Source: Neptunicella marina (lineage in GTDB: Bacteria > Pseudomonadota > Gammaproteobacteria > Enterobacterales > Alteromonadaceae). Taken from it: a stretch of DNA of 64,000 nt. Under the pieces are notes generated by a model. That model did not search any database. It was not told the origin of the DNA and saw only the letters and a program-made list of their open reading frames with translations. A program made the translations under genes and the position numbers. The stretch spans positions 1 through 64,000 of the forward strand of contig NZ_JACNEP010000003.1 of the NCBI RefSeq assembly GCF_014270035.1, given 5' to 3'. Shown here piece after piece: positions 21,048 to 30,101 of this stretch; positions within the stretch are counted from its first letter, which is position 1; the number at the start of each line of letters is the position of its first letter.

Positions 21048-23420
21048 GTGAGCAAAAAGCATTCCTCATCTCAAACAGTTAAAACCAAAAAAACAACAAG
21101 GGCGACAACAAAAAAACGTTTTCACCCCGTGAGGTGGGTGTTCCGGCATAAATGGCAATTATTGCTGGTGATAACGGCGTTAGTTGTAGCTTATAGTGTT
21201 TATCTGGATGCAATAATCCAGTCGCGTTTTAATGGCAATAAATGGGAAGTGCCTGCGCAAATTTATGCCAGACCATTGAGTTTGTATCCCGGACTGGAAA
21301 TTGACCGGCAGGAACTGATTGATGAGTTAGAGCTGCTATCGTACCGGCGAGTCGAGCGACTACATCAAAGTGGTGAATATGCAGCCAGTACCACACAAGT
21401 CCATTTTGTGCGTCGTGCGTTTGAGTTTGCTGATGGCTTTCAGGACGAGCAATATGTGGCCGTCGTACTGGCCGATGGCAAAGTGCAACGTATTAACGAT
21501 CTTAAATCCGGGCAATCACTGCCTTATGTACAACTAGAACCCTGGCTGATTAGCCGCTTAACCACTTCTTCGCAGGAAGACCGCATGTTAGTGCAACTGG
21601 ACAATGTACCCAGTGCATTGATTGATGCTTTACTGCTAGTGGAAGATCGCGATTTTTATCAGCACTATGGGGTGAAACCGCTGGCAATTATCAGAGCACT
21701 GATTACTAATATCAGGGCTGGTCGCAATGTACAGGGCGGCAGTACCTTAACGCAGCAGTTAGTTAAAAACTTTTTCTTAAGCCGTGAAAAATCCATCTTA
21801 CGTAAAATTAACGAAGCCTGGATGTCATTAATTATCGAAGCCCGTTACAGCAAACAGGTGATTTTACAGGCTTACCTGAATGAAGTGTTTTTAGGGCAAA
21901 ACGGTGCCACTGGTGTGCATGGTTTTGGTCTGGCCAGCCATTTTTATTTTGACCGGCCATTAAATGAATTAAATGTAGGTGAAATCGCCACGTTAGTGGG
22001 TATGGTCAAAGGTCCTTCCTATTACAATCCACGTCGTCACCCTCAGCGCGTAATGCAAAGACGTGATCTTATTTTACGTATGATGATGGATGCCGGCTAC
22101 ATCACTAAAAGTGAGTACCAACATCAGGTTAAAGCTAAACTGCAACTGGCAAGTGAGAATCGTCTTGCCCAGGGCAAACATCCTGCCTACATGGATCAGG
22201 TTAAACGCGAATTAAAACAAGCCCTGCAAACACCTGAGTTATTTTCGGCGGGCATTAAAGTGTTTACGGCCATGGATCCTATCGCGCAGAAACGCGCCGA
22301 ATTAAGTGTTCGCCATCAAATTCCCATTCTGGAACAACGTAAAAAAATCCAGCAGTTGCAAGGCGCGGTTATGGTCAGTGATATTCATAGTGGTGAGATA
22401 CGTGCGATTGTCGGAGGCAGGCAAACCGATTTTCAGGGGTTTAACCGAGCACTGGATGCCAGTCGTTCGGTTGGTTCTATCATCAAACCTGCGATTTATT
22501 TAACGGCATTGTCTAACCCGCAACAATTTAATTTAGCCAGCTTGATTGAAGATGAGCCGATTGCGATGCAAAGCAGTGGTGGTCAAATCTGGCGCCCTCT
22601 TAATGCAGACAAAAAATTCCGTGGACAGGTTAATTTGATTACTGCTTTATCACATTCGTTAAATGTGCCAACGGTTAATCTGGGCATGCAGGTTGGCCTG
22701 GATCAGGTCACACAAACCTTACATCAACTTGGAATTGAACAATCGGTGCCACAATATCCGGCCATGTTATTGGGCGCGGTTAATTTTAGTCCGATTCAGG
22801 TTAATCAGATGTATCAGGTGATTGGTAATCAGGGCCAGCTTATTCCTCTTCACAGCTTGCTGGCAGTGACGTCCAACGATAATAGACTGGTTTGGCGGGC
22901 TAATTATCAGGCGCAACAGAGGATTGATGCCGGTGCCAGTTATCTGGTGAATTATGCACTGCACAAAGTGACAACCGAGGGAACCGCTAAAACCCTTAAA
23001 AAACTGTTCCCGCGGATAAATCTGGCGGGTAAAACTGGGACCACAGATGATTATCGTGATAGCTGGTTTAGTGGTTTCGATCGCAATACGGTGACTACAG
23101 TGTGGTTAGGGAAAGATGATAATCAATCTACCGGTCTAACTGGGGCAAGTGGTGCGCTACAGGTTTTTAAGGACTATTTACAACGTCAGCATCCTAAATC
23201 ACTGGTGAGAGGCATGCCCAATGGTATTAATATTGCGCATTTTGATGCAGCAACCGGTGCTGTGGTAAATCCGGGATGTCCTGATTCTATTAGTTTACCG
23301 GCGATTATCGATTTACTGCCAGCGGCGCAAAGCTGTAAAGCAGCGGTTAATAAACCGCAGGAAACAAAACAAGCACCACAGAATAAGAGCTGGTGGCAAC
23401 GCCTGTTTGGCGACGATTAA
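21048..23420 (+). CDS. mrcB: Penicillin-binding protein 1B (bifunctional)
   Basis: 790 residues, starting at a GTG (SKKHSSSQTVKTKK). A short Lys-rich cytoplasmic tail is followed by one membrane helix (about 35-55), a UB2H-like domain, a GT51 glycosyltransferase (catalytic Glu in EDRDFYQHYG; later GGSTLTQQLVKN) and a transpeptidase with SIIK (active Ser), SHSLN and KTGTT. It polymerises and cross-links septal and side-wall peptidoglycan. The UB2H domain is the LpoB contact in E. coli. A DUF1244 gene follows 14 bases later and is probably cotranscribed. Confidence 0.95.
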   Translation: MSKKHSSSQTVKTKKTTRATTKKRFHPVRWVFRHKWQLLLVITALVVAYSVYLDAIIQSRFNGNKWEVPAQIYARPLSLYPGLEIDRQELIDELELLSYRRVERLHQSGEYAASTTQVHFVRRAFEFADGFQDEQYVAVVLADGKVQRINDLKSGQSLPYVQLEPWLISRLTTSSQEDRMLVQLDNVPSALIDALLLVEDRDFYQHYGVKPLAIIRALITNIRAGRNVQGGSTLTQQLVKNFFLSREKSILRKINEAWMSLIIEARYSKQVILQAYLNEVFLGQNGATGVHGFGLASHFYFDRPLNELNVGEIATLVGMVKGPSYYNPRRHPQRVMQRRDLILRMMMDAGYITKSEYQHQVKAKLQLASENRLAQGKHPAYMDQVKRELKQALQTPELFSAGIKVFTAMDPIAQKRAELSVRHQIPILEQRKKIQQLQGAVMVSDIHSGEIRAIVGGRQTDFQGFNRALDASRSVGSIIKPAIYLTALSNPQQFNLASLIEDEPIAMQSSGGQIWRPLNADKKFRGQVNLITALSHSLNVPTVNLGMQVGLDQVTQTLHQLGIEQSVPQYPAMLLGAVNFSPIQVNQMYQVIGNQGQLIPLHSLLAVTSNDNRLVWRANYQAQQRIDAGASYLVNYALHKVTTEGTAKTLKKLFPRINLAGKTGTTDDYRDSWFSGFDRNTVTTVWLGKDDNQSTGLTGASGALQVFKDYLQRQHPKSLVRGMPNGINIAHFDAATGAVVNPGCPDSISLPAIIDLLPAAQSCKAAVNKPQETKQAPQNKSWWQRLFGDD

Positions 23421-23434
23421 CATAGAGGAACATC

Positions 23435-23722
23435 ATGGAAAAACAAACAGAAATTGAGGCGGCCGTTTTGCGACGCTTATTGGCACATCTGGATAAACGT
23501 AAAGATGTGCAAAATATTGAGTTAATGATTCTGGCTGGGTTTTGTCGTAACTGCCTGTCGAAGTGGACGGTGGCTGAAGCCGAGAAATTAGGTGTTGAAG
23601 TGGATATGGATACCGCCCGTAAACATATTTATGGTATGCCATATTCTGAGTGGAAAGAAAAACACCAGTTACCGGCTACAGAAGAGCAAATGCAGCAATT
23701 TAATGCGCTGAGTCAGAAATAA
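23435..23722 (+). CDS. DUF1244 family protein
   Basis: 95 residues, with the family signature GFCRNCLSKW and RKHIYGMPYSEWKEKHQ. AGAGGAAC precedes the ATG. The two Cys of CRNC suggest a metal or redox role, but the function is unknown. The terminator that follows closes the mrcB-DUF1244 unit. Confidence 0.9.
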   Translation: MEKQTEIEAAVLRRLLAHLDKRKDVQNIELMILAGFCRNCLSKWTVAEAEKLGVEVDMDTARKHIYGMPYSEWKEKHQLPATEEQMQQFNALSQK

Positions 23723-23748
23723 AAAAGCCCGCGATAGCGGGCTTTTTT
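23721..23748. terminator. Terminator after the mrcB-DUF1244 unit
   Basis: A 12-bp perfect stem (AAAAAAGCCCGC with GCGGGCTTTTTT, loop GATA) ends in a T-run. It begins inside the stop codon of the DUF1244 gene and faces the convergent nuclease gene. Confidence 0.92.
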
Positions 23749-23766
23749 AGCTGAAAATGTAGCGGC

Positions 23767-24546
23767 TTATTTATCAAAAATCATATTCAGATAATCAGCT
23801 AAGCGAACACCACCTTGTTTTAAACGCTGCTTTACAGTGTTGATGTTGTTATATAAATAGCTGTAATTGATGTTGTCAGAATCCGGGTAAATGTCATCGC
23901 GGATTTTGGTGCTTTCAGCGATCCACACCAAAGGATCAGTGTTGTCCCAGGCCTTTAGTTGCTCAGGTGTGATTTTTTCATCTAACCACTGGGTTAATTC
24001 TGAGTATGACAGATTGAGTTTCTCAATCATTTTGGTATCCCACACACTATGCAGGTTAGTATCTTCCCAGAAAAATTTCAGTTTAACGTCATTACCACCT
24101 TTATCGGTGCCGTTACCTGCATGCAGAGGTTGATGTAAGTCTCCCACCAAATGTATAACAAAGCGCAGTGCCAGTTTTTTATCTTCCAGCGACGCATTAT
24201 TGTCTTTTAAAACCTTAGTGAATTTTTGCAGAGCATAATAAGCGTCACCTTGTTCCGGTGCACCCACTTCCGCGTAAGTTTTATCTTGTGGCACAGTTAC
24301 ATAGTGCCAGGGAGGAGAGGTTTTCTTCCAGAACACAGCCGGGTCTGAACGCATTTCATCAGCATAAGTAGAAGCTTCAGCCAGACTTTCATGGGGTAAA
24401 ATTTTGGCGATTGCTGTTTTTGTATCTGCTGATAAATGACGCTGTGCAATTTCACCTACAACACGGTGACCGGTTTGTCCCCAGGCGAAAGCTTGTTGGC
24501 TTATTACCAGGGTGGTTAAACATAATGCGAGTTTTTTTAATTTCAT
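23767..24546 (-). CDS. Secreted S1/P1-type zinc nuclease
   Basis: 259 residues. A signal peptide (MKLKKLALCLTTLVISQQAFA) leaves Trp as the mature first residue (WGQTGHRVVGEIAQRHL). That Trp is a zinc ligand in S1/P1 nucleases, so the cleavage site is functionally constrained. Other ligands are visible in HRVVG, TYADEMR, PWHYV and LVGDLHQPLHAG. The enzyme cuts single-stranded nucleic acids outside the cytoplasm, probably to scavenge phosphate and nucleosides. It is a single gene. Confidence 0.92.
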   Translation of the reverse strand: MKLKKLALCLTTLVISQQAFAWGQTGHRVVGEIAQRHLSADTKTAIAKILPHESLAEASTYADEMRSDPAVFWKKTSPPWHYVTVPQDKTYAEVGAPEQGDAYYALQKFTKVLKDNNASLEDKKLALRFVIHLVGDLHQPLHAGNGTDKGGNDVKLKFFWEDTNLHSVWDTKMIEKLNLSYSELTQWLDEKITPEQLKAWDNTDPLVWIAESTKIRDDIYPDSDNINYSYLYNNINTVKQRLKQGGVRLADYLNMIFDK

Positions 24547-24716
24547 AGTGAATTACTGGTGATGTTGAGATCTTGGTTAAGTGTAATGGCTTGTTCATTA
24601 TGTTGTGATGAAGGTCAGCCAGTTTTTATTTTAATAATAACGCTTGGAATGAATCCTAACAGCAGTGGCAGCCTAAACCCAATCCTGTCAGCCTGAAAAT
24701 CTGCTATTTATCGAGT

Positions 24717-25826
24717 TTAAATATCCAATGCACCATCCCAGTCTCCTGGTAAACGGTTACTGCGCATTTGAAAACATTGTTCCAGATGATGATGTACCAG
24801 CTTGTCTTCTGGCGCCAGTGTTAAAGCCTGCTGGAAGCAGTTGATTGCGTCATCCCAGTTTTTATCAATACGCAGTTTGATCCCTTGTTTAATATAGGGA
24901 GCGGTTGCTAGTTTGCGCTGCTGTTCATCTTCGGACAGATGTTCGAGGATTTCATACACCTCAATAGGTTGTTGTTTACCTTTTACTCTTACCCAGTCGA
25001 GCAGGCGGTGGGGATAACTATCACGCAGCCCCGAGATATCCAGAGTTTGAGCAGAACAAATGATGTCAGCGTTGAACTTGGGCGCGAGGGATTCAAGGCG
25101 GTAGGCGGTGTTCACACTATCACCTATGACGGTACTGTCCATGCGATCATCTGAGCCTACTGTTCCCATAATTACCGGGCCAAAATGGATACCTATACCG
25201 CTATTTACAGGCGGATAATCACAATTTGAACGATGTTGATTGTACAAATTTAATGCCTTGCGCATATCTGACGCAGCCTTTAAGGCATCTCGTGCAATGT
25301 CGGCTTTACTGCCATCGGGATGATCAAATATTGCCATAATGGCATCACCGATAAATTTATCAATAAAGCCACCATTTTGGTGGATAGGCTGATTCATGCG
25401 CAGGAAGTAAGAGTTAAGAAAATTCATCAACTCCTGCGGTGACATACGTTCAGAGAGTCCGGTAAATCCACGGATATCACAAAACAAAATAGCCACGTCT
25501 ACTTCATCGGCTTTGCCTAATTCAACTGATTCGATGCCATCTTTCGCGAAGTGATCAAAAAACTGGGTAGGAACAAACTTACGAAATGTCTGGCTGACGC
25601 GTTTGGCTTCCTGTAACTGGTTATGTAGTTCGGCAACCAATTGCTGTTGTGCTTCGGGGGAACTGTCATCCTCAGTCACACTCAGAGACGTTTGTTTGCG
25701 CAGGCTGTTATACAACTGGTGGATACTACGCAATCGACGCATCAATCCAATCAGGATTACGCCAAATACGATTACCACAAACAACAATATTGCTGTCAGG
25801 GTAGAGGAAGTCAGAAATGCTGCCAC
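24717..25826 (-). CDS. Membrane-anchored class III adenylate/guanylate cyclase
   Basis: 369 residues. One N-terminal membrane helix (about 9-30) is followed by a short helical linker and the cyclase homology domain at about 105-290. The two metal-binding Asp are D117 (FCDIRGF) and D161 (DKFIGDAIMAIF), and the GDSVNTAYRLE segment is intact, so it should be active. The C-terminal 70 residues resemble a TPR unit (WDDAINCFQQALTLAPEDK). Product specificity (cAMP or cGMP) cannot be assigned with confidence. It is the gene after hemL, separated by 88 bases with an inverted repeat. Confidence 0.9.
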   Translation of the reverse strand: MAAFLTSSTLTAILLFVVIVFGVILIGLMRRLRSIHQLYNSLRKQTSLSVTEDDSSPEAQQQLVAELHNQLQEAKRVSQTFRKFVPTQFFDHFAKDGIESVELGKADEVDVAILFCDIRGFTGLSERMSPQELMNFLNSYFLRMNQPIHQNGGFIDKFIGDAIMAIFDHPDGSKADIARDALKAASDMRKALNLYNQHRSNCDYPPVNSGIGIHFGPVIMGTVGSDDRMDSTVIGDSVNTAYRLESLAPKFNADIICSAQTLDISGLRDSYPHRLLDWVRVKGKQQPIEVYEILEHLSEDEQQRKLATAPYIKQGIKLRIDKNWDDAINCFQQALTLAPEDKLVHHHLEQCFQMRSNRLPGDWDGALDI

Positions 25827-25878
25827 AACCAGTTCTACTTATTTCACTGCAAGTGCCTATAAGATGTCAGAATCAACG

Positions 25879-25905
25879 GCCGGTGCCAAGTAAATCCGCA
25901 CCGGC
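25879..25905. terminator. Inverted repeat after hemL, possible terminator
   Basis: GCCGGTGC and GCACCGGC form a perfect 8-bp GC-rich stem with an 11-base loop, just beyond the hemL stop. On the minus strand it is followed by CGTTGATTC, a poor U-tract, so termination may be partial. Confidence 0.45.
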
Positions 25906-25914
25906 GTTTGTCTG

Positions 25915-27195
25915 TTAAAGGTCAGCCATGACCTTATCGGCAATCTCCAGCGTTTTTTCTATTACGCTGCTATTGTGACTGGCAGAGATAAATCCGGCTT
26001 CGTAAGACGCCGGCGCCAGATATACACCATTGTCTAACATGCCGTGATAGAAACGGTTAAACAGGTCGGTATTGCAATTTATAGCTTGCTGGTAGTTAAC
26101 CACTTTTTTCACATCGGTGAAAAAGAATCCAAACATGCTACCGGCACGGTTGGTAGTAAAATCAATACCATGTTTATCTGCAATTTGCTGCATGCCATCG
26201 GTTAGCTGCTGTGCACGTTTGCTTAATTCATCATATAAACCGGCGGCCTGAATTTGTTGCATTGCAGCTAAACCCGCGGCCATGGCAATCGGGTTGCCCG
26301 AGAGTGTACCTGCCTGATAAACCGGTCCTAATGGGGCCAGTTGTTGCATAATGTCATTTTTGCCGCCAAAGGCACCAACCGGCATACCACCGCCAATCAC
26401 TTTACCCAGGCAGGTTAAATCAGGCGTAATATTGTAAAACCCTTGTGCACCACCCAGTGCAACACGAAATCCGGTCATAACCTCATCAAAAATCAATACG
26501 GTGCCGTATTGATCGCACACTTCACGTAACCCCTGTAAAAATCCTTCTACCGGAGGAATGCAGTTCATGTTGCCCGCGACAGGCTCAACAATAATACAGG
26601 CGATTTGCTCACCTAATTCAGCAAACGTCTGGCGAACTTGTTCAATATTATTGTATTCAAGGGTGATGGTGTGTTGGGCAAAGTCTGCTGGAATACCGGG
26701 GGAGCTGGGAACGCCAAGTGTCAGGGCGCCGGAACCGGCTTTAACTAATAACGCATCGGCATGCCCATGGTAACAACCTTCGAATTTAACGATTTTGTCG
26801 CGTTGGGTGTAACCGCGTGCCAGACGAATGGCGCTCATGGTAGCCTCAGTACCTGAATTTACCATACGTACCATGTCCATTGATGGAACAAGCGTACATA
26901 CGGTTTCTGCCATGGTAATTTCGGCTTCGGTTGGGGCACCAAAACTTAAACCGTTTTGTGCGGCATCGATTACCGCCTGGCGGATGGCATTGTTATTGTG
27001 ACCCAATACCATAGGGCCCCAGGACTGCACATAATCGATATATTGTTTATCGTCGCTATCATAAATATAAGCGCCGTCGGCTTTACTCATAAAAGGAGGT
27101 GTGCCGCCTACCGCTTTAAACGCGCGAACGGGTGAGTTAACGCCACCAGGAATGCGTTTTTTAGCTAATTCAAAAAGCTGCTGTGATTTATTCAT
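25915..27195 (-). CDS. hemL: Glutamate-1-semialdehyde 2,1-aminomutase
   Basis: 426 residues, standard length. It is a fold-type I PLP enzyme with [18 protein letters not shown] at the N terminus, [14 protein letters not shown], the FDEVMTGFR strand with the pyridine-binding Asp, and the Schiff-base Lys in [17 protein letters not shown]. It makes 5-aminolevulinate from glutamate-1-semialdehyde for heme. It starts 7 bases after the pyrB stop, so the two are probably cotranscribed. Confidence 0.97.
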   Translation of the reverse strand: MNKSQQLFELAKKRIPGGVNSPVRAFKAVGGTPPFMSKADGAYIYDSDDKQYIDYVQSWGPMVLGHNNNAIRQAVIDAAQNGLSFGAPTEAEITMAETVCTLVPSMDMVRMVNSGTEATMSAIRLARGYTQRDKIVKFEGCYHGHADALLVKAGSGALTLGVPSSPGIPADFAQHTITLEYNNIEQVRQTFAELGEQIACIIVEPVAGNMNCIPPVEGFLQGLREVCDQYGTVLIFDEVMTGFRVALGGAQGFYNITPDLTCLGKVIGGGMPVGAFGGKNDIMQQLAPLGPVYQAGTLSGNPIAMAAGLAAMQQIQAAGLYDELSKRAQQLTDGMQQIADKHGIDFTTNRAGSMFGFFFTDVKKVVNYQQAINCNTDLFNRFYHGMLDNGVYLAPASYEAGFISASHNSSVIEKTLEIADKVMADL

Positions 27196-27202
27196 TGGTT
27201 TC

Positions 27203-28222
27203 TCATAATTGTTCGGCTTTATTGCTGTACCACTGTACGTCGCAATCGTAATTACTAATGATATTTTCTACACCCAAGGTCAGGGCGAAGAGTGCCATGC
27301 GCACCAGTACACCATTATCTGCCTGACGGAAAATCGCCAGATTAGGATTAAGATCCAAGTCATTATCCAGTTCGTTGGCATCGGCACGCGAGTCGCGTGG
27401 CAGTGGATGCATAATCACGGTTTTTGACTGAAAGTGTTTAGTGTAAATCGCCTGATTTAAGCGGAACTTGCCGCGGAATTGGTTAGCCTCTTCCTGTGTG
27501 GCAAAACGTTCTTCCTGAATGCGGGTTTGATAACAAATATCTGCATCCAGATGCCCTTCTAACTGATCGGTCACGGTAAAGCGATGACCGGCATTCTCAA
27601 TGACTGATAGTACAGAATCTGGCATGGCCAATGCGTCAGGTGAAATCAGGGTAAAACGAATGTTTTTATACAGGCTGAGTAATTTGGAAAGAGAGTGAAC
27701 TGTGCGGCCGTATTTTAAATCACCTATCATGGCGATATGCATACCATCAATTTTCTGGCCGTGGAACGCCAGTTCTTTTTCGATGGTATATAAATCCAGT
27801 AAGGCCTGAGTTGGGTGCTCGTTGGCGCCATCACCACCATTTATTACGGGCACCCGGCTACCCTGCGCAAATTCGGCCACTGAACCACTGTCCGGGTGAC
27901 GCATTGCCACCACGTCGGAATAGCTGCTCAGTACCCGGGCGGTATCGTAAAGTGATTCACCTTTAGATAACGCAGAAGAGGCCATGCCTGCGGTTTCACG
28001 TACTTCGCCACCTAATAAATTGAAGGCGGTGCCAAAACTCACACGGGTACGGGTACTGGCTTCAAAAAATAAATTTCCTAATATCGCGCCGTCCAATACT
28101 TTGGTGCGTTTCTGGCGATGAGCATAAGGTGCCATTTGATCTGCCACCCGGAAAACCTGACGAATACTGTCTTGATCAAACTGCTTTACTGAAAGAATAT
28201 GATTGCCGCGAAATTGACTCAT
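27203..28222 (-). CDS. pyrB: Aspartate carbamoyltransferase catalytic chain
   Basis: 339 residues, longer than the 311 of E. coli but typical of a variant found in marine gammaproteobacteria. Carbamoyl phosphate motifs are present ([12 protein letters not shown], later HPTQALLDL), as is the aspartate-binding [10 protein letters not shown]. It catalyses the first committed step of pyrimidine synthesis. No pyrI regulatory chain is adjacent, so allostery of the E. coli kind is not expected from this locus alone. hemL follows directly. Confidence 0.93.
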   Translation of the reverse strand: MSQFRGNHILSVKQFDQDSIRQVFRVADQMAPYAHRQKRTKVLDGAILGNLFFEASTRTRVSFGTAFNLLGGEVRETAGMASSALSKGESLYDTARVLSSYSDVVAMRHPDSGSVAEFAQGSRVPVINGGDGANEHPTQALLDLYTIEKELAFHGQKIDGMHIAMIGDLKYGRTVHSLSKLLSLYKNIRFTLISPDALAMPDSVLSVIENAGHRFTVTDQLEGHLDADICYQTRIQEERFATQEEANQFRGKFRLNQAIYTKHFQSKTVIMHPLPRDSRADANELDNDLDLNPNLAIFRQADNGVLVRMALFALTLGVENIISNYDCDVQWYSNKAEQL

Positions 28223-28279
28223 GGATTCAACGCATTAGGTTACAAAAGATGCGCAAAGTTTATCACGTTCAGCTTGTAA

Positions 28280-29650
28280 CTAGGAAACGGCTTTAGCTGA
28301 TTTTCGCTGTTCTCTGGCATGTACATGGGTATGGTGCCAGCGGTCTTTATTCCAGCGAAACCAGTAAAATACCGCACGGCATCCTTCATCCATTACCGCG
28401 GATGCCAAAATGCCATAAATCCCCCAATTAAATATGAATGCCATCACGTAAGCGCAAGGTAATGCCACTAGCCATGTAAACAAGGGACCAATGATGGAAA
28501 TGAACATACCATCGCCGGTAGTGCGCAGCGCGCGACCTAACATTATATTGGCGGTGCGAGGCGGTTCAGAAAGCGCTGCGAGTAAAAACAACCACATTGA
28601 ACTGCCAATTAAAGCTTCATTGTCGGTGAAAATGTCCATTATCGGGTGATGTAGCGCAAATAAAATAAATGCCACGATCCCAGTGCCCCAAAGCGCAGCT
28701 TTTAAACCTTGTTTCACCTGGGCTTTGGCTTCATCGTAACGACCAGCCCCGACTTTTTGTGTGAGTAAAACATCGGTAGCGGTTGCCAGTGCGACACTGA
28801 TAATTAACCCCAGCATAAAGGTATTAAAGGTATAAATTTTTGCTGCTAATGCCACCGCACCTAAGCTGGCTGCCATGCTGTTCAGCACTATCATGTTGAT
28901 ATCAAATGACAGGGGTTCAATCATACTGGGAATGCCAAGGCGCAGAATGTTTTTGGTAGCAGATGAAAATTCTTCACGCATATGTTGCCAACTGAAAGGC
29001 AGTTTTAGGCGCAAATACACCGCTGCGCCACTAACAATAACGCCCATAAGTGAGCCAAAAACACTGGCCCAGGCTACGCCAACTAACCCTAACTTAGGTA
29101 CGCCGAATAAACCGAATACGACAATCGCATTGCCTAACACATTGGCGATGAAATACACGGTATTGGCATACATATTCCATTGCGGCTTACCGTAAATATT
29201 CAATATCGATTGGAACAAGCCTTTTAACGCCAGTACCATCATCAACCAGCAAACAATACTGAGATAGGTATTGGCATCGACTCTTACCTGACCGGGTAAA
29301 CCCATCCATTCGGTGATATAGGGGGCTATTGCACTGAGTGCTGCAGTGAGTATTGCACCCAGAACCATTACCCATATGGCATAGGTTGCGATAGTGGCGT
29401 TGGCGCGTTTAGTATTACCCGCGCCCAAGCGCTGTGAAGCAACGCTGGCACCAGAAAAAACCGCCACCCATAAAATATTGGAACAGAAGAACAAAATGGG
29501 AGTGATGGCACCTGCAGCTGCGGCTGATGAATCGCTAACCCGGCTTAAAAAGAAAGTATCCAGTAACGGCACGCTGAACTGTAAACATTGTTCTATTAGC
29601 AAAGGGCGACTCATGCCCCATAAACCTTTTTGTTGTGCAGCTGTGCTCAT
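28280..29650 (-). CDS. MATE family efflux transporter
   Basis: 456 residues with twelve predicted membrane segments in two similar halves, as expected for MATE proteins. Both halves start with the family-type LPLxxTxxSRVSD-like element (here QFSVPLLDTFFLSRVSD and later LSFDINMIVLNSMAA). It probably exports cationic drugs or metabolites by Na+ or H+ antiport; the substrate is unknown. It lies 28 bases after hemJ on the same strand and may be cotranscribed. Confidence 0.88.
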   Translation of the reverse strand: MSTAAQQKGLWGMSRPLLIEQCLQFSVPLLDTFFLSRVSDSSAAAAGAITPILFFCSNILWVAVFSGASVASQRLGAGNTKRANATIATYAIWVMVLGAILTAALSAIAPYITEWMGLPGQVRVDANTYLSIVCWLMMVLALKGLFQSILNIYGKPQWNMYANTVYFIANVLGNAIVVFGLFGVPKLGLVGVAWASVFGSLMGVIVSGAAVYLRLKLPFSWQHMREEFSSATKNILRLGIPSMIEPLSFDINMIVLNSMAASLGAVALAAKIYTFNTFMLGLIISVALATATDVLLTQKVGAGRYDEAKAQVKQGLKAALWGTGIVAFILFALHHPIMDIFTDNEALIGSSMWLFLLAALSEPPRTANIMLGRALRTTGDGMFISIIGPLFTWLVALPCAYVMAFIFNWGIYGILASAVMDEGCRAVFYWFRWNKDRWHHTHVHAREQRKSAKAVS

Positions 29651-29678
29651 AAAAGTGCAGATATTCCGATATTAAGGA

Positions 29679-30101
29679 TTAAATAAACTTCACCACGGCT
29701 AAAGCGACAATCGCTAGTAAAGCCAGTACGGGTAATTCGTTGATAATTCTAAAAAATTTGGCTGAATGTTTGCTGGTATTGTGGTGCAAGTCTTTCATTA
29801 GTTTGTATAAATAAATGTGGTAGGCATACAAACCCACAACTAACACCAGTTTTACATGCAACCAACCACTGACTGCAAACCATGCTGCGCCGTAATTGAC
29901 TATTAATGCGATACCGAAAACTGCGGTTAACACTGCAAAGGGGGTAACAAACCAAAACAAGCGGCGTTCCATAATACTTAATTGCTTTTTGACCGCCAGA
30001 TTGTCACTTTGCGCATGATAAACAAACAGCCGGGGCAAATAAAAAATGCCAGCAAACCAGCAAATAACAAAAAACACATGTAATGCTTTAAGCCATAACA
30101 C
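29679..30101 (-). CDS. hemJ: Protoporphyrinogen oxidase HemJ (UPF0093 family)
   Basis: 140 residues, four membrane helices. The N-terminal WLKALHVFFVICWFAGIFYLPRLFVYH matches the HemJ signature with the conserved His and Arg. A C-terminal RIINELPVLALLAIV segment completes the family. It starts at a GTG that shares one base with the clcA stop (TAGTG), so translation is probably coupled. The enzyme oxidises protoporphyrinogen IX to protoporphyrin IX. Its presence near hemL makes a loose heme cluster. Confidence 0.88.
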   Translation of the reverse strand: MLWLKALHVFFVICWFAGIFYLPRLFVYHAQSDNLAVKKQLSIMERRLFWFVTPFAVLTAVFGIALIVNYGAAWFAVSGWLHVKLVLVVGLYAYHIYLYKLMKDLHHNTSKHSAKFFRIINELPVLALLAIVALAVVKFI

